This document shows, piece by piece, positions 16,789-26,739 of a DNA stretch of 64,000 nucleotides. The notes under the pieces were generated by a model, which saw only the letters and a list, made by a program, of their open reading frames with translations, ran no database searches and had not been told where the DNA came from. The translations under genes were made by a program, and so were the position numbers. The DNA comes from Candidatus Acidiferrum typicum (GTDB lineage: Bacteria; Acidobacteriota; Terriglobia; Acidiferrales; UBA7541): assembly GCA_002478115.1 (NCBI GenBank), contig DLMH01000198.1, forward strand, positions 62,001-126,000, written 5' to 3'. Position 1 is the first letter of the stretch. The number at the start of each line of letters is the position of its first letter.

Positions 16789-19005
16789 CTACACCTGGTA
16801 GGTGCGCTCAACCCCGTAAACGCCGTTGATGCGGCGGATGTTGGAGAGAATTGTTTCGAGTTGGCGTTTATCGGCGATCTCCAGGCTGGCCTCAATGCGC
16901 GCGTTCTGCCGGTCGGGACGGCTGTCGAGCGAACGGATATTGGAGCCGGCATCGCTGATCACCGCCGTGATTTCCGCAAGCAGCCCAGGACGATCCTTGG
17001 AACGGATGCTCAATTCGACGGGGAAGGTGGCCACGCCGCCGGCGCCCCATTCCACAGCAATGCGCCGCTCCGTCTGGTACAGCAGGTTCTGCACGTTGGG
17101 GCAAATTCGTGTGTGAACCGCAACGCCGCGGCCGCGTGTGACGTACCCGATGATGTCATCGCCTGGAATTGGATTGCAGCACTTCGCGCGAAACACCAGC
17201 AGGTCGTCGTGCCCGCGCACGATCAGAGGCGCCTGGCCGAAGCCCAGCATCCGCTTAACGGTCTTGACCAACGTCGGCTTGGCGTCTTCCGGGGACTTCC
17301 CGGCTTCCTTCGAGGGCTCGCCAAAATAGCGCGCCAGCACCTGCCGCGCGGAGTATTTGCCAAATCCCACCGCGGCAAATAGATCCTCTGGCCGAGAGAT
17401 GCCGTACTCCGCGGCAAGCTTCTGCAGTTCCTCGTAAGGAATCTTCTTCAAACCCCTGGGGAAATTGCGCGATTCATTTTCCAGCAGGCGCTTGCCCATT
17501 TCCGTGGCTTCTTCGCGCTCCTGGGTATTGATGAAATGGCGGATCTTGCTTTTGGCGTGGGAGGACTTCACGAAGCTGAGCCAGTCGCGGCTGGGCTTGT
17601 GCCCCTTCTGCGTGAGAATCTCCACGACGTCTCCGCTCACGACCTCGTGCCGCAGCGAGACCATCTGCCCGTTGACCTTCGCGCCGACGCACTGATGACC
17701 CACTTCCGTGTGCACCGAGTAGGCAAAGTCCACGGGCGTGGCGCCCTTCGGCAATTCCAGCACGCGCCCCTTTGGTGTGAAGGCGTACACTTCCACCGGC
17801 GCAAGGTCCACCTTCAGCGTGGAGAGGAATTCGCCCGGCTCCTGCAATTCCTGAGACCATTCAATCAACTGCCGCATCCAGGCAATGCGCTGGTCATCGT
17901 CCGTGGAAACAGGCCTGCCGTCCTTGTATTTCCAGTGCGCCGCCACGCCCTGCTCGGCAATGCGGTGCATATCCTGCGTGCGAATCTGGATTTCAAAGGG
18001 CTGCCCGCCGTGAATTACCGTCGTATGCAGCGATTGGTACAGATTTGGCCGGGGCATGGCGATGTAGTCTTTGAACCGGCCGGGCACCGGGCGCCAGATG
18101 TGGTGCACGACGCCGAGAGCCGCATAGCAATTGCGCTCGGAATCCGTGATCACACGAACGGCCAGAAGATCGTAAATCTGATCCAGGCCGCGCTCCTGCC
18201 GGACGATCTTGCCGTGCAGCGAATTCAAGCCTTTAACGCGGGCCTCCAGCTCGGCAGGAATGCTGTTCTCCACGAGCTTGGTGCGAATGGTGTTCTGAAC
18301 GTCTTCGAGAAACTTCCTGTGAATGGGGTCTTTCTCGGTGACTTCCTTCTGCAGAGAAAAGAACGCGTCCGGCTCCAAATAGCGGAAAGAAAGATCCTCG
18401 AGCTCGCCCTTGATCACGGCCATGCCGAGGCGGTGGGCAATCGGGGCGTAAATATCCATGGTCTCGCGAGCGATGCGGAGCTGTTTGGAGGGCTCGAGAA
18501 ATTCGAGGGTACGCATGTTGTGCAGGCGGTCCGCGAGTTTGACGACGACGACACGGACGTCGTGCACCATTGCCAGCAGCATCTTGCGCACGTTTTCCGC
18601 CTGCCGCGCCTCCGGGGCCATCATGTTCAAGCGGCTGATTTTGGTCACGCCTTCGACGAGCAGGGCTACTTCTTCTCCAAATCGTTCCTGCAGGCGCGAG
18701 AGGGGGAACTCGGTATCTTCGATGACATCGTGGAGCAGCGCCGCCGCCAGTGTCGTAGCGTCCAGGCGCATATCCGCCAGGATGTGCGCGACTTCCAGGA
18801 GGTGGGAGAGATAGGGTTCGCCGGAATTGCGGAACTGGTCGCGGTGACGCTCGGCGGCAATATCGTAAGCCCGGCGGACCAGCCAGGGATCTTCGGAAGG
18901 GCGGTTCAGGCGCAGCTTCTCAAGGAGCTCTTCCAAGCGGCCATTGAGTTGCCGCTCCGTGCGGTCACGGTTGAAATTGAGGGGGAGATTGGCGCGCGAA
19001 CCCAT
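16789..19005 (-). CDS. rel: Bifunctional (p)ppGpp synthetase/hydrolase Rel
   Basis: A 738-residue long RelA/SpoT homologue that makes and degrades the alarmone (p)ppGpp. Domains in order: HD hydrolase (about 35-190) with LLHDVIEDT and KLADRLHNM intact; synthetase (about 230-350) with the RFKD motif (GRFKDYIAMP) and FEIQIRT catalytic Glu; TGS (about 400-460); helical/zinc-finger linker including AKCCNPIPGDDI; and ACT (about 660-738). RFKD, rather than the EFDD of monofunctional RelA, together with an intact HD site, points to a bifunctional enzyme. The upstream TPR lipoprotein gene is separated by a terminator, so rel likely has its own promoter. Confidence 0.95.
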   Translation of the reverse strand: MGSRANLPLNFNRDRTERQLNGRLEELLEKLRLNRPSEDPWLVRRAYDIAAERHRDQFRNSGEPYLSHLLEVAHILADMRLDATTLAAALLHDVIEDTEFPLSRLQERFGEEVALLVEGVTKISRLNMMAPEARQAENVRKMLLAMVHDVRVVVVKLADRLHNMRTLEFLEPSKQLRIARETMDIYAPIAHRLGMAVIKGELEDLSFRYLEPDAFFSLQKEVTEKDPIHRKFLEDVQNTIRTKLVENSIPAELEARVKGLNSLHGKIVRQERGLDQIYDLLAVRVITDSERNCYAALGVVHHIWRPVPGRFKDYIAMPRPNLYQSLHTTVIHGGQPFEIQIRTQDMHRIAEQGVAAHWKYKDGRPVSTDDDQRIAWMRQLIEWSQELQEPGEFLSTLKVDLAPVEVYAFTPKGRVLELPKGATPVDFAYSVHTEVGHQCVGAKVNGQMVSLRHEVVSGDVVEILTQKGHKPSRDWLSFVKSSHAKSKIRHFINTQEREEATEMGKRLLENESRNFPRGLKKIPYEELQKLAAEYGISRPEDLFAAVGFGKYSARQVLARYFGEPSKEAGKSPEDAKPTLVKTVKRMLGFGQAPLIVRGHDDLLVFRAKCCNPIPGDDIIGYVTRGRGVAVHTRICPNVQNLLYQTERRIAVEWGAGGVATFPVELSIRSKDRPGLLAEITAVISDAGSNIRSLDSRPDRQNARIEASLEIADKRQLETILSNIRRINGVYGVERTYQV

Positions 19006-19063
19006 GCTCTAGTGTACGCCCAGAGAGCGCCGCGAAAAAATATTGTGCGGGCGAAGAAGCGAG

Positions 19064-19093
19064 AAAGGAAAAGGGCGGCTACACGGCCGCCCT
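19064..19093 (-). terminator. Intrinsic terminator of the sec-tonB-exbD-TPR cluster
   Basis: On the minus strand AGGGCGGC-N6-GCCGCCCT makes an 8-bp stem followed by TTTTCCTTT. It lies 28 nt after the TPR lipoprotein stop codon and marks the end of the long envelope cluster before rel. Confidence 0.85.
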
Positions 19094-19120
19094 CCCCAAC
19101 TTAAGAATCGAATGAATGGC

Positions 19121-19993
19121 TTACTGAGCCGACTTGCGCTCCGCCTCTTCCGCTTTCTTCTGCTTGATTTCCTTTACCTTGTCGAGCAGGTCGTCGGCCT
19201 GCTTGGTGAGGGCATCGCGCTCCCCCGCCGACTCCACGATATCCGCCTTGCGGCGATAGAGGAGGTTCAGGTAGGTCATGGCATCGTCGTAATCCGGTTT
19301 GATCTGGATGGCCGTCTCGAGGCTCTTGATCCCTTCTTCGACAAGGCTGTCGTATTGCTCGGCATAGGCCTTGCGGACGTCAGGAGGCAGCGGGGCGGTG
19401 TCCTGCACCTGCTTCTTCACGTTGTTGCGGTTATATTCCGCGCGCATCTCCGTGTTGCCGCGATAGGCGAGGGCCCAATCGATAACGCCAATGGAGTAGT
19501 AAGGTTGGGGGTCCTGTGGCTTGATCGCGATGTGTTTCTGGTGGTAGCTCTTGGACTCCTCAAATTTCTTTGGCTCGAAGGGCTGACCGGCCATCTGGTA
19601 CTCAATCGAAGCGAGACCGTCGATGGCGCTTATGTTGTTGGCGTCCATATCCAGCACGCTGGTATATTCCTGAATCGCCTCATTGCCGTGGCGCAGGTTC
19701 TCTTCCGAGGGAGCGCCCGGAATGTACTGGCTGGCATAGGCGGTGGCGAGATAAAGGCGCGCATTCAAAAGGTTCGGATCGAGATCCTTCGCCTGTTTGA
19801 AGAACTCGACGGCCTTGTCGTACTGGCCGTTCTTGAATTCTGCGACACCTTTGTTGAGGTCATCGCGGGCCTGCAATTTGCCGCAACCCGAGAGACCGTA
19901 GGAGAGAGTTAAGAGCGCCGCCAGAAAAAACATCTGGCTGGCAATGCGGGTAAACCACGAGCGGGTTTCCCTTAAAACCGAATCTTGAGTCAT
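19121..19993 (-). CDS. TPR-repeat lipoprotein
   Basis: A 290-residue protein with a signal/lipobox segment ending LSYGLSGC, so probably anchored in the outer membrane. TPR-like helices follow: LNKGVAEFKNGQYDKAVEFF (about 47-66), then LNARLYLATAYASQYIPG, and SLETAIQIKPDYDDAMTYL near the end. The C-terminus is a Lys/Glu-rich coil. It is the last gene of the ExbD series and may scaffold the TonB-ExbBD machine or its client, by context only. ATG 19993 has AGGGATGG 8 nt upstream; ATG 20005 is an alternative. Confidence 0.75.
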   Translation of the reverse strand: MTQDSVLRETRSWFTRIASQMFFLAALLTLSYGLSGCGKLQARDDLNKGVAEFKNGQYDKAVEFFKQAKDLDPNLLNARLYLATAYASQYIPGAPSEENLRHGNEAIQEYTSVLDMDANNISAIDGLASIEYQMAGQPFEPKKFEESKSYHQKHIAIKPQDPQPYYSIGVIDWALAYRGNTEMRAEYNRNNVKKQVQDTAPLPPDVRKAYAEQYDSLVEEGIKSLETAIQIKPDYDDAMTYLNLLYRRKADIVESAGERDALTKQADDLLDKVKEIKQKKAEEAERKSAQ

Positions 19994-20084
19994 CGAGGCA
20001 TCCATCCCTGGTAGGCGCAACCCCGACGAAATCGGGATTACGGCTAGGATTCTATAAAGCCCTATAGGGGTCATTCCATCACGT

Positions 20085-20504
20085 TCAGGGGTTTTTTTCC
20101 AGTTCAGATGTTAGCAAACCCACGGGTGAAACTCTCGCGGCTTGCATGTCATCCAAAACCCGGGCCACCACCTGAAACTCGAGGGAACGATCTCCCTGCA
20201 AGAAAGCAACGCGTTGAGCGCGCAGTGCGAAAATCCGTTCGAGCCGTTCACGCAATTCTTCGCGTTGCACTACCGACTGGTTGATCCGGAGCGAGCCGTC
20301 CGAAGCAATCTGTACAATGATTGTTTCCGGCGGAACAACCTTGACCGGCGAGCCCGCTTCCTGGGGCAGATTCGCCTGGAGTCCCATCTGCCGGTGCGGA
20401 ATGACCATGAAGATCACCAGAAGCACCAACAGAATATCGATGAGCGGGACCACATTCGCTTCACACAGCATCTCGCCCTTACCGCCAATCAAGCCAATAC
20501 CCAT
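20085..20504 (-). CDS. exbD: ExbD/TolR-family protein 3
   Basis: 139 residues with the ExbD layout: a short cytoplasmic N-terminus, one membrane helix carrying the essential Asp (NVVPLIDILLVLLVIFMVIP, Asp about 23), then a periplasmic domain. ExbD/TolR uses the proton gradient with ExbB to energise TonB. The N-terminal segment GIGLIGGKGEMLCEANVVP differs from the two other copies, and the helix ends in IPHRQ rather than TP. It is third in a row of three, 72 nt after the previous copy. Confidence 0.9.
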   Translation of the reverse strand: MGIGLIGGKGEMLCEANVVPLIDILLVLLVIFMVIPHRQMGLQANLPQEAGSPVKVVPPETIIVQIASDGSLRINQSVVQREELRERLERIFALRAQRVAFLQGDRSLEFQVVARVLDDMQAARVSPVGLLTSELEKNP

Positions 20505-20576
20505 AAGCCACCTCGCGGCCAGATAGGGCCACTGCGAGGAGGACTCTCACAACCCTGCGGCGAAAACTCCGAAACG

Positions 20577-21005
20577 CTACTGCCCGGCCTCGAGCTTGGC
20601 GGTGATGAGGCCGACCTTGTCGATTCCCGCTTCTTTCATGATGTCAATCGCCCGGGCCACGTCCATGAAGAGGACGTCGTTGTCGCCCTTGACGAAGGCG
20701 ACCTTTTCGGCGCGGTCCTTGAAGATCGTTTCCATGCGGGGACCCAGTGCCTGCCAGTTGGTGTCCTCGTTATTGATCTTCAGCTTGCCGCCCATGGCTA
20801 CCTGTACCACCACCGTCTTGTTCATTTGCTCTTGATTCACCTGCTGGTCTTTTGGAGACGGCTGCGGTACCAGCGTATCGAGCCCCTTGGGCGTCAGAGG
20901 CGTAATAACCATGAAAATGATGATGAGCACCAGCAGAATATCGATCAACGGCACGATATTCGGCGTGGCCATCGAACTTCCAGCACTTCCTAAGTCCATC
21001 CCCAT
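20577..21005 (-). CDS. exbD: ExbD/TolR-family protein 2
   Basis: 142 residues. The single membrane helix is NIVPLIDILLVLIIIFMVITP, with the proton-carrying Asp at about residue 23. The periplasmic part has GLITAKLEAG at its end, like the family. It sits between two other exbD genes, and the sequence outside the helix differs clearly from both, so the copies are old paralogues rather than recent duplicates. Confidence 0.92.
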   Translation of the reverse strand: MGMDLGSAGSSMATPNIVPLIDILLVLIIIFMVITPLTPKGLDTLVPQPSPKDQQVNQEQMNKTVVVQVAMGGKLKINNEDTNWQALGPRMETIFKDRAEKVAFVKGDNDVLFMDVARAIDIMKEAGIDKVGLITAKLEAGQ

Positions 21006-21123
21006 TGCAAGTTCTCCTGTCGAGCCGGACGACCTAAGTTTGCCGAGAAGTGGCGCGCGCCGGGTGGGAGCCGGCGCGCGCCCGAATCAGCTCAACAAAC
21101 GAATGGTGCGAACGGCCGATGCA

Positions 21124-21591
<468 letters not shown>

Positions 21592-21609
21592 GGTTATCCT
21601 TCTTCCGGC

Positions 21610-22335
21610 TTACTTCTTCGCTGCGCCGCGGCGCAGAATGAAGTAGTTGATCAGCTCCATCGAGGAGTTGTCCATCTCGACGTCAAAAGCTTCCACCTTA
21701 TTGGTGAAGTAATTGTACGCCCACACGGCCGGTACGGCGACGAGCAAACCGAACGCGGTGGTAACGAGGGCTTCGGCGATACCGCCGGCGACGGCCGACA
21801 AACCGGTGGCCTTCTGCTGCTCGATGCCCTTAAACGCGTTCAAGATGCCGACGACCGTGCCGAACAGTCCGACGAACGGCGCCGTGGAACCAATGGTGGC
21901 CAGCGCCGAAAGCCCACGCTTCATTTCCGCGTGCACGATGGCGACCGACCGCTCCAGGCCGCGCTTGGCGGCTTCGATGACTTCCGTGTCGGACACCTGC
22001 TGGGAGGCCGACTGGAACTCCGAAAGACCGGTGGCGACAACCTTGGCGATGTGGCTCTTCTTGTTGCGCTCGGCGATGGCGATAGCTTCGTCGAGTTTGC
22101 CATCCTTGAGGGCGCCCGCCACTTGCTGCACGAACACACGCGACTGCTTGCGCGCGTTGTTGTACATGAGGAAGCGGTCAATCATGACACCGAAGGAATA
22201 CACCGAAAGCCCGAAAAGAATGACGACCACGATCTTGGCGAGCAGGCCCATCGAACTCCACATGGAACGCAAGTCCCAAGAGGTAGTCGGGGCTTCCTGC
22301 AGCCAAACTGCATAGACGTAGAGAGTTGCTAACAT
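21610..22335 (-). CDS. exbB: MotA/TolQ/ExbB proton-channel protein
   Basis: 241 residues with three membrane helices: LLAKIVVVILFGLSVYSFGV (about 31-50), IGSTAPFVGLFGTVVGILNAF (about 148-168), and GIAEALVTTAFGLLVAVPAVW (about 184-204). The GLFGTVxGI and EALxTTAxGLxVAIPA motifs define the ExbB/TolQ channel that forms a pentamer around the ExbD dimer. It is flanked by tonB (upstream) and three exbD genes. Confidence 0.95.
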   Translation of the reverse strand: MLATLYVYAVWLQEAPTTSWDLRSMWSSMGLLAKIVVVILFGLSVYSFGVMIDRFLMYNNARKQSRVFVQQVAGALKDGKLDEAIAIAERNKKSHIAKVVATGLSEFQSASQQVSDTEVIEAAKRGLERSVAIVHAEMKRGLSALATIGSTAPFVGLFGTVVGILNAFKGIEQQKATGLSAVAGGIAEALVTTAFGLLVAVPAVWAYNYFTNKVEAFDVEMDNSSMELINYFILRRGAAKK

Positions 22336-22454
22336 TCGTTTGCTCCTTAATTTCCTACTGGCTCCTGAGCTGCGGGAACCAACAAGATTGTTTATTGAAC
22401 TGCGTACTCAGAACGGCGCGCAGGGTCCCACGACGCCCGCGCCGCCCCGTTGCA

Positions 22455-23186
22455 CTACTGAGCCAGAGAGAAAATCACGTCGATTTCAGTGTCCACTTCC
22501 ACGGGCTCGCCGTTGAGCAGTGTTGGCTGATAGCGCCACTGCCGCACAGCGTCCAACGCCGACTGCACGAGCAGGGGATGGCCCGAAACCATGACAAGCT
22601 GTTGCACCGAGCCATCCTTGCCAATGATGGCGTGGAGCTTCACCGTGCCACTGATGCGCGTCTGGCGCGCCAGGGGCGGGTAAAGCGGTTGTACCTTGTT
22701 GACGAGCCGCGCTGCCTGCACGTTGCCGCCAACCAGCACGCGCTTCGGAGTCACCTTGGGTGGTGGCGGAGCTTTCGTTCCGCCAATCACGCCGCCAAGC
22801 ACGCCGCCCATCGAACCACCCGCGATGCCGCCCGGCACGCCGCCGGCGATACCCTGCATGCCGGCGTCCGGTGGCAACTCCTCTTCCTTGATGATGTTTA
22901 CTTGCGTCGGGATGGCTTTCGGGGCCACGAGCTTGCCGGCATCCATCAGGCGGACGGTCGGCCTGATCTTCACCTGCACGACTGCGGGCGGTGGAGGAGG
23001 TGGCGGGGGCGGAGGTGGCGCCAAAAGGATGGAAGACATCATAGCCCTCGGCAACGCCTCGGTGTAAATCAACGGAATGAGAATCAAAATCACAAGGAAG
23101 AAGACTTGCAGAATCATGGACACAACCACGGTCCACGGCTTGTTCGTCTTCTCTTTTGCACCTGATATAACCATTTCTTCAAACAT
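22455..23186 (-). CDS. tonB: TonB energy transducer
   Basis: 243 residues. One N-terminal helix (PWTVVVSMILQVFFLVILIL, about 17-36) is followed by an eleven-proline run, a Gly-rich linker, and a C-terminal TonB domain (VNKVQPLYPPLARQTRISGT, then GHPLLVQSALDAVRQWRYQP). TonB transmits the energy of ExbB-ExbD to outer-membrane transporters. The Gly/Val-rich GGVPGGIAGGSMGGVLGG linker replaces part of the usual Pro-Lys spacer. It starts 8 nt after secF stops, so it is probably co-transcribed with sec genes. Confidence 0.93.
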   Translation of the reverse strand: MFEEMVISGAKEKTNKPWTVVVSMILQVFFLVILILIPLIYTEALPRAMMSSILLAPPPPPPPPPPPAVVQVKIRPTVRLMDAGKLVAPKAIPTQVNIIKEEELPPDAGMQGIAGGVPGGIAGGSMGGVLGGVIGGTKAPPPPKVTPKRVLVGGNVQAARLVNKVQPLYPPLARQTRISGTVKLHAIIGKDGSVQQLVMVSGHPLLVQSALDAVRQWRYQPTLLNGEPVEVDTEIDVIFSLAQ

Positions 23187-23194
23187 GGTAACTA

Positions 23195-24448
23195 CTACCT
23201 CCTCCCGGCGGGCGCCAGGCGCGGTTGCCCGCTCCCGTTTCCCTTGGGTCTGTTGCCGGCTGCGGTTCCGGTGCCCGCTGCCACTCCCTGTCCGCGCCAC
23301 CTATTCCAGGCGACGACAAGGGGAGCAGCGATACCAAAACTGGAGTACGTTCCTACTACAATTCCCACCACCAGGGCAAAGGAAAACGCCCGAAGCACCT
23401 GGCCGCCCATCAGGAACAGGACGAGCACGGTGAGAAAGGTCAATCCGCTGGTCAGGATCGTTCGCGACAACGTCTGGTTAATCGATTTATTGACGACGTC
23501 GGCGAACGGCTCCTTGCGCAACAGGCGGCTGTTTTCCCGGATACGATCGAAGATCACGATCGTGTCATTCATCGAGTAGCCTACCAGGGTTAACAGCGCC
23601 GCGATTACCGTCAGCGAAATTTCAAATCCGAAAACTTTGAACAGGCCCAGGGTGATGAGCACGTCGTGAAAAACCGCAATCACCGCCGCCGCTCCGTACA
23701 CCCACTCGAACCGGAATGCAATATATAACAGCATGCCTGCCAAAGCATAGAGGGTTACTCGAATGGCCTGATTGCGTAACTCGCCACCTACCTTGGGTCC
23801 GACGATTTCGACGTTGCGGATGGTGAAGGGCGCGAGCGAATAAGTGTCTTTAATCGCGGAGAGGACCGCGGGGGTGGCGCCTTCCACCTTGGAAAGCTCG
23901 TCAAGACTGCTGAGCACGCCATTCTTGTCCGTGTCGCGGAAGGTCAGGAGGTTTTTTGCAATTTGCTGGTACTTGTCCCCGGCATTGACGGACAGCCCGA
24001 GCGGATCCTTCTGGGAGAGTGCATTGGCGAGCGCCGAGGGAGTCACGGCATTGAAGTCCGCCTTCCCGGTACCCTCCACGCCATACGTGGCGTCCAGGGC
24101 CGTTAGGACCTTGGCCTTGCTCTCATCGAGCGCCTGATCCCCCTGGCCGACCTGTTCGACGAAGATCAACACTTCGTTGGAGTTAGGGTTGGCGATGTCG
24201 CTGACGCCCTGAATTTCGCTGTTGCCCAAGCCCTGGCGCTGCAGGCTGGCGCGCAACTGGTCCACGTTTGGAGGATGGGCGAAGCGGACATCCACGTTCG
24301 TGCCTCCCCGGAAGTCGATGCCATACTTAATGCCGCCCTTCAAGAAGATGGCGGACCATCCGATGAGCAAGAGAAGACCGCTTAATGTGAAGAAAAACTT
24401 GGCCTTGCCCATCCAGTCAAGGTTTGGCTGTTTGAAGATCTCGATCAT
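23195..24448 (-). CDS. secF: Preprotein translocase subunit SecF, long form
   Basis: SecF with SecD uses the proton gradient to pull proteins through SecYEG. The 417 residues are about 100 more than usual. Normal parts: first helix (FFFTLSGLLLLIGWSAIF), GIDFRGGTNVDVRF, and the C-terminal five-helix block with VGYSMNDTIVIFDRIREN. The additional length lies mainly in the first periplasmic region (about 60-200), which includes DTDKNGVLSSLD, a near-perfect EF-hand calcium loop, plus a short low-complexity tail. It lies 92 nt after secD. Confidence 0.95.
   Translation of the reverse strand: MIEIFKQPNLDWMGKAKFFFTLSGLLLLIGWSAIFLKGGIKYGIDFRGGTNVDVRFAHPPNVDQLRASLQRQGLGNSEIQGVSDIANPNSNEVLIFVEQVGQGDQALDESKAKVLTALDATYGVEGTGKADFNAVTPSALANALSQKDPLGLSVNAGDKYQQIAKNLLTFRDTDKNGVLSSLDELSKVEGATPAVLSAIKDTYSLAPFTIRNVEIVGPKVGGELRNQAIRVTLYALAGMLLYIAFRFEWVYGAAAVIAVFHDVLITLGLFKVFGFEISLTVIAALLTLVGYSMNDTIVIFDRIRENSRLLRKEPFADVVNKSINQTLSRTILTSGLTFLTVLVLFLMGGQVLRAFSFALVVGIVVGTYSSFGIAAPLVVAWNRWRGQGVAAGTGTAAGNRPKGNGSGQPRLAPAGRR
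23900..23935 (-). other. EF-hand-like calcium loop within SecF
   Basis: Residues 172-183 of SecF read DTDKNGVLSSLD: Asp at loop positions 1, 3 and 12, Asn at 5, Gly at 6, Leu at 8. This matches the dockerin/EF-hand consensus and lies in the region predicted to face the periplasm. Confidence 0.6.
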
Positions 24449-24540
24449 TCCGCTTTGCGCTTCCCTTCTTTAGACTCCATCGGGTTGCTGTTTGTTCCCG
24501 CGCCGCGGCGAGGGAGTACTACTAGAACTGCAAACGCCCC

Positions 24541-26172
24541 TTAAATACTGATTTCCGCCTGGCGGTCCATTTTCGTCAGGTGATACTGGAAAATCGTCTT
24601 CGATACGAAGATGGCCGTGAACACGTTGGCGATCAAACCGATGGTCAACGTCACGGCAAAACCCCGAATCGGGCCGGTGCCAAAGATGAACAGGAAAAAG
24701 GCCGAAACCACGGTCGTGACGTGGGTGTCGATAATCGTTAGAAAGGCCTTGCTGAACCCCGCCTCCACCGCCGCCGAGGACGACTTGCCGTTGCGCGATT
24801 CCTCGCGGATGCGCTCAAACACGAGCACGTTGGAGTCTACGCCCATACCAATGGTCAGGATGACACCAGCGATACCGGGCAGCGTCAGCACCGCACCAAA
24901 CATGGCCAGCGCCGCCAGAAGAATAACCAGGTTCAGGATCAAAGCCAGCACGGCGTTGACGCCGGAGAGCCGATAGTAAAAGACCATGAAGACCATGACC
25001 ACAAGCAAGCTCAGGATGGAAGCGCGCACACCGTGGCGAATGGAGTCCGCCCCAAGCGAAGGGCCAACCGTCCGCTCTTCCAGATACTTGATCGAAGCTG
25101 GAAGCGCGCCGGCGCGAAGCACCAGGGCGAGGTCGTGCGCGGATTCCTGGCTGAAGTTTCCGTCAATGCGCCCCGAATCCTCGATGCGGCTTTGGATCAC
25201 CGGCGCTGAATACACCTTCTTCTCAAGCACGATGGCCATCTGACGGCCGCGATTCTGTTCGGTGAATGGGCCAAAGCGCCGCGCCGCTTCACCGGAGAGA
25301 ACGAAATTGATCTGCCACTGTCCGGGCATTTCGGTATTGCGGCTCTCCGTGGCGCTGCGCAGGTCGCGGCCGGTCACAACCGGGGTGCGGCTGAGCACGT
25401 ACCAATTCTCTGCGCTGTTCTGTGAATCTTGCGTCCGCGTGTCATTGCGGCCACGCACGATTTCCGTGCCCGGGGGAAGAATCCCACCGTGGGCGGCAAG
25501 AGCCGCGGCCTCCGAGGGATAGGGATTGGGATCTTCCACCAGCTTCAATTCCAATTGCCCGCCGGCCTGAATCACTTGTTTGGCACGCGCCGGATCGCCT
25601 TCACCCGGAAGCTGCACGAGAATTTCGTTTTCCTTGCGTCCATGGGGCTGAATGGTGGGTTCGGTAAGGCCCAGGGCGTTGATGCGGCGCTCGATCGTCT
25701 CGAGCGACTGGGACATGGTGGTTTCCTGGATTCGCGAAATGGCGCTCGGCCGCAGTGTCAGGAGGCTGGCGTTGACCTCGCCGGGAGCGGAACTCAACTC
25801 CCAATTCAACTCAAACTGATCGTGCACCAGATCGCGGAATTGCGAGACCTGGTCCGAAGGCACATTGCGCACCACGATGTGCGTATCGTCAACGCGGCGC
25901 ACCTCATCGTAGCGGATGCCCTTGGTGCGCATCTGCGTCGTAAGGCGGTCGACGGTCTGGTCGGTTTCCTGGGCGATGGCTTCCTGCACCTGCACCTGGA
26001 GAATCAAGTGCGTGCCGCCTTGCAGGTCCAGCCCCAACTTAATCTGGCGTGTGAAATTATCCTTGATCTGTGCGAGTGAGGTCGGGAACGTCGGTAACCC
26101 AAAAATGAAAAAGATGCAGATCAGAATGACACCGAGGATGAAAGAAGCTTTCCACTTCAGATTAGGATTCAT
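24541..26172 (-). CDS. secD: Preprotein translocase subunit SecD
   Basis: 543 residues. N-terminal helix (FILGVILICIFFIFGLPTFP), then KLGLDLQGGTHLILQVQVQ and the P1 periplasmic domain. The C-terminal five-helix block contains VGPSLGADSIRHGVRASILS and GIAGVILTIGMGVDSNVLVF, with the motif-4 Asp followed by ERIREE. The protein partners SecF and YajC. Gene order yajC-secD-secF is the standard one, with a 39-nt gap from yajC. Confidence 0.97.
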   Translation of the reverse strand: MNPNLKWKASFILGVILICIFFIFGLPTFPTSLAQIKDNFTRQIKLGLDLQGGTHLILQVQVQEAIAQETDQTVDRLTTQMRTKGIRYDEVRRVDDTHIVVRNVPSDQVSQFRDLVHDQFELNWELSSAPGEVNASLLTLRPSAISRIQETTMSQSLETIERRINALGLTEPTIQPHGRKENEILVQLPGEGDPARAKQVIQAGGQLELKLVEDPNPYPSEAAALAAHGGILPPGTEIVRGRNDTRTQDSQNSAENWYVLSRTPVVTGRDLRSATESRNTEMPGQWQINFVLSGEAARRFGPFTEQNRGRQMAIVLEKKVYSAPVIQSRIEDSGRIDGNFSQESAHDLALVLRAGALPASIKYLEERTVGPSLGADSIRHGVRASILSLLVVMVFMVFYYRLSGVNAVLALILNLVILLAALAMFGAVLTLPGIAGVILTIGMGVDSNVLVFERIREESRNGKSSSAAVEAGFSKAFLTIIDTHVTTVVSAFFLFIFGTGPIRGFAVTLTIGLIANVFTAIFVSKTIFQYHLTKMDRQAEISI

Positions 26173-26211
26173 GGTTAACAGATCAAGCGCGAATCGCGAC
26201 CCGCGGTGGAG

Positions 26212-26529
26212 TTACTTGGCCGCATCTTCCGATGCCTCCACCTGCGCAATCGCCGCACGCGCGACGCGAATTTTTACATTGTCGGCGATCTTCAGAATAA
26301 TCGTATCGCCGTCCATGCCATTGATGGTGCCGTAGATGCCGGAGGTGGTGACCACCTTGTCTCCGTTCTTGATCGCGGAGAGCATCTCCTGCACCTTCTT
26401 GCGCTGCCGCGACTGCGGCAGAATCACCAGGAAATACATGATGCCAAACATGAGCGCCAGGGGAACCAGAAAAGTACCCAGGCCTCCCAAGCCGCCAGCT
26501 TGCCAAATCCAGAATGCCGCCAGATTCAT
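26212..26529 (-). CDS. yajC: Preprotein translocase subunit YajC
   Basis: 105 residues. One membrane helix (FLVPLALMFGIMYFLVILP), then PQSRQRKKVQEMLSAIKNGD and VVTTSGIYGTINGMDGDTII, exactly the YajC pattern (R-x-x-K-x-x-x-M-x-x-x-L-x-x-G-D-x-V-x-T-x-x-G). The ATG at 26529 fits the family start; upstream in-frame residues look non-native. Confidence 0.96.
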   Translation of the reverse strand: MNLAAFWIWQAGGLGGLGTFLVPLALMFGIMYFLVILPQSRQRKKVQEMLSAIKNGDKVVTTSGIYGTINGMDGDTIILKIADNVKIRVARAAIAQVEASEDAAK

Positions 26530-26739
26530 TTTCTTCTCTGCCGCCCGTACCCTTTCCAAACCTACCGCAATCTAACTGTCCCGGAGCGATGCACTCGTGG
26601 CGCCTCCGAAGAGAAAAACCGCCACTGGAGCGGTGAGTTTCTCCGCTTACCCTGCCCGCCCGATTCTCGTCCTGAGACTCGACCCATTGCGGGTTGCCAC
26701 AGCCACGTAGCGGCCTAAAGCCGCCCGAGGCAGGCCGCT

